Assembly: GCA_019914995.1 (NCBI GenBank)
Contig: CM034131.1
Coordinates: 2,852,001 to 2,916,000 of the forward strand
Length of the DNA stretch: 64,000 nt
Reading direction: 5' to 3'
Source: Acanthochlamys bracteata
Taxonomy: Eukaryota > Streptophyta > Magnoliopsida > Pandanales > Velloziaceae
The notes under the pieces were generated by a model. It ran no database searches. It was given only the letters and a program-made list of their open reading frames with translations, and was not told the DNA's origin. Position numbers and translations under genes: made by a program. The number at the start of each line of letters is the position of its first letter. Position 1 is the first letter of the stretch. Below, piece after piece: positions 62,901-64,000 of this stretch.

Positions 62901-64000
62901 ATCTGTCTTGCTCTCTACATTGTATGCCTATGTGATAAATCCATCTCAGATCAGGCAGGGATTTCTCATGCTTCTCGAGTCTGTAGATGACTTAGTGGTT
63001 GACATACTGGACGCAGTTGATGTTCTAGCTCTTTTCATTGCCCGAGCAGTTGTCGATGACATCCTTCCTCCTGCGTTTGTCGATAAGGCAAAGAAAACTC
63101 TCACAGAGTCCTCCAAGGGTCTGGAAGTTCTACATATTGCTGAGAAGAGTTATCTTTCAGCACCGCATCACGCGGAGCTAGTTGAGCGTCGATGGGGTGG
63201 TAGCACTCATATTACTGTTGAAGAGGTCAAGAAGAAGATTTCGGATTTGTTGAGGGAGTACATCGAGAGTGGAGACACAGCAGAAGCATGTAGATGCATA
63301 AGGGAGTTGGGTGTTCCATTTTTTCACCATGAGGTTGTGAAGAGGGCCCTAATTTTAGCTATGGAATTACAGACATCAGATCAACTTCTTCGAAGATTAT
63401 TGAAAGAAGCATCAGATGAATGTCTTATCAGTTCCAGTCAGATGTCCAAGGGGTTCTCTCGAGTAGCTGAATCGCTTGATGACTTAACTCTTGATATTCC
63501 ATCTGCAAAATCCTTATTCCGGTCCTTGATAATACATGCAGTTTCTGAGGGCTGGCTTGATTCTTCCTTCCAGAAGACTGCTGATGCAGATGGCGTGTAT
63601 AGCGATACTGAAGATGAGAAGATCAGAAAGTACAAGGAGCAAATTGTGACGATAATCCATGAGTACTTTCTCTCTGATGACATTCCTGAGCTTATCAGAA
63701 GCGTAGAGGACCTCCATGCCCCGGAATACAATCCCATTTTCCTTAAGAAGTTAATTACACTTGCCATGGACAGGAAGAACAGGGAAAAAGAGATGGCATC
63801 TGTTCTTCTTTGTTCACTTCGTATGGAGATCTTTTCTGCAGAAGATATAGTAAATGGATTTGTAATGCTTCTGGAATCAGCTGAAGATACAGCACTGGAC
63901 ATTTTGGATGCATCAAATGAGCTTGCTTTATTTTTAGCTAGAGCAGTGATTGATGATGTGCTCGTCCCTCTAAATCTAGAGGAGATTAGTGGTAAATTAT
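59902..64000 (+). CDS. MRF: MA3-domain translation regulatory factor, PDCD4-like (3' partial)
   Basis: Plant MRF proteins have four MA3 domains; they bind eIF4A, associate with ribosomes and are controlled by the TOR-S6K pathway in Arabidopsis. Exons: 59902-60145, 62503-62597, 62686 to the window end; 551 codons are visible. Residues 1-113 are disordered, Ser/Pro-rich (KLPSPKSPSPRGSS) with the conserved RRSHSGKFIRVKK and GGKGTWGKLLDT. MA3-1 is at about 131-247, MA3-2 at about 294-410 and MA3-3 starts at about 429 and is cut by the window edge; each has the MDR..KEKEMASVLL or equivalent helix pattern. The fourth MA3 domain lies outside. The 5' UTR carries an intron. No defects are seen. Similar to At3g48390/At5g63190 (MRF3/MRF1). 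Confidence 0.93.
61649..61879. repeat. Possible MITE in the second MRF intron
   Basis: Begins GGGTGTGTTTTTTTGAGAG and ends CAAGGCAAACACAGA, giving loosely inverted GTGTTT/AAACAC ends around a purine-rich then pyrimidine-rich interior. The composition differs from the flanking intron. No target duplication checked. Confidence 0.35.

Overview
The window is nuclear DNA of a flowering plant, most likely a eudicot. The genes are split by AT-rich GT-AG introns, two products look plastid-targeted and one mitochondrial, the families are plant types (RETICULATA-related, four-MA3 MRF, plant AAMP), and the spaces between genes are AT-rich and full of transposon debris. No bacterial, organellar, CRISPR or rRNA feature was seen. 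All gene models were spliced by eye; frames and phases were checked for each exon chain given.

Layout. (1) 387-5920 (+): 3' part of an APE1L-type AP endonuclease. (2) 8869-13552 (+): CCCH zinc-finger gene of the C3H43/C3H67 type, apparently decaying. (3) 15377-26452 (-): complete 10-exon AAMP-like WD40 gene; one intron holds a broken 3.1-kb Ty3/gypsy chromovirus (17132-20274) with both LTRs. (4) 28879-31688 (+): SDH2, the iron-sulfur subunit of mitochondrial complex II. (5) 34118-34996 (-): one-exon FCP1/SCP1-type phosphatase, divergent from (6) 35441-35818 (+), a 125-aa protein with a textbook Edc1/PNRC decapping-activator motif. A scrambled phosphatase pseudogene lies beyond it at about 36345-36597. 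(7) 36999-39831 (+): 119-aa conserved plastid-type protein of unknown function. (8) 41888-46885 (-): RETICULATA-related (DUF3411) protein. (9) 50680-51474 (+): one-exon membrane-anchored SAM-methyltransferase-like protein. (10) 53623-54713: probable TIR element carrying a lectin-receptor-kinase fragment. (11) 59902 to the window end (+): MA3-domain translation regulator (MRF), 3' end outside.

The genes do not form one pathway. APE1L, the CCCH protein and MRF are also near one another in Arabidopsis (At3g48390-At3g48440, from memory), so the window probably keeps an old block that has been opened by other genes. Two neighbours touch mRNA metabolism (a CTD-phosphatase-like enzyme and a decapping-activator candidate) and share a 444-bp divergent promoter. 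The most novel-looking items are the Edc1-motif protein, three 33-nt microexons in the CCCH gene, the gag-protease-chromodomain element lacking RT/integrase, and the TIR element with a captured lectin-kinase start. A short AT-rich inverted-repeat family recurs between most genes.
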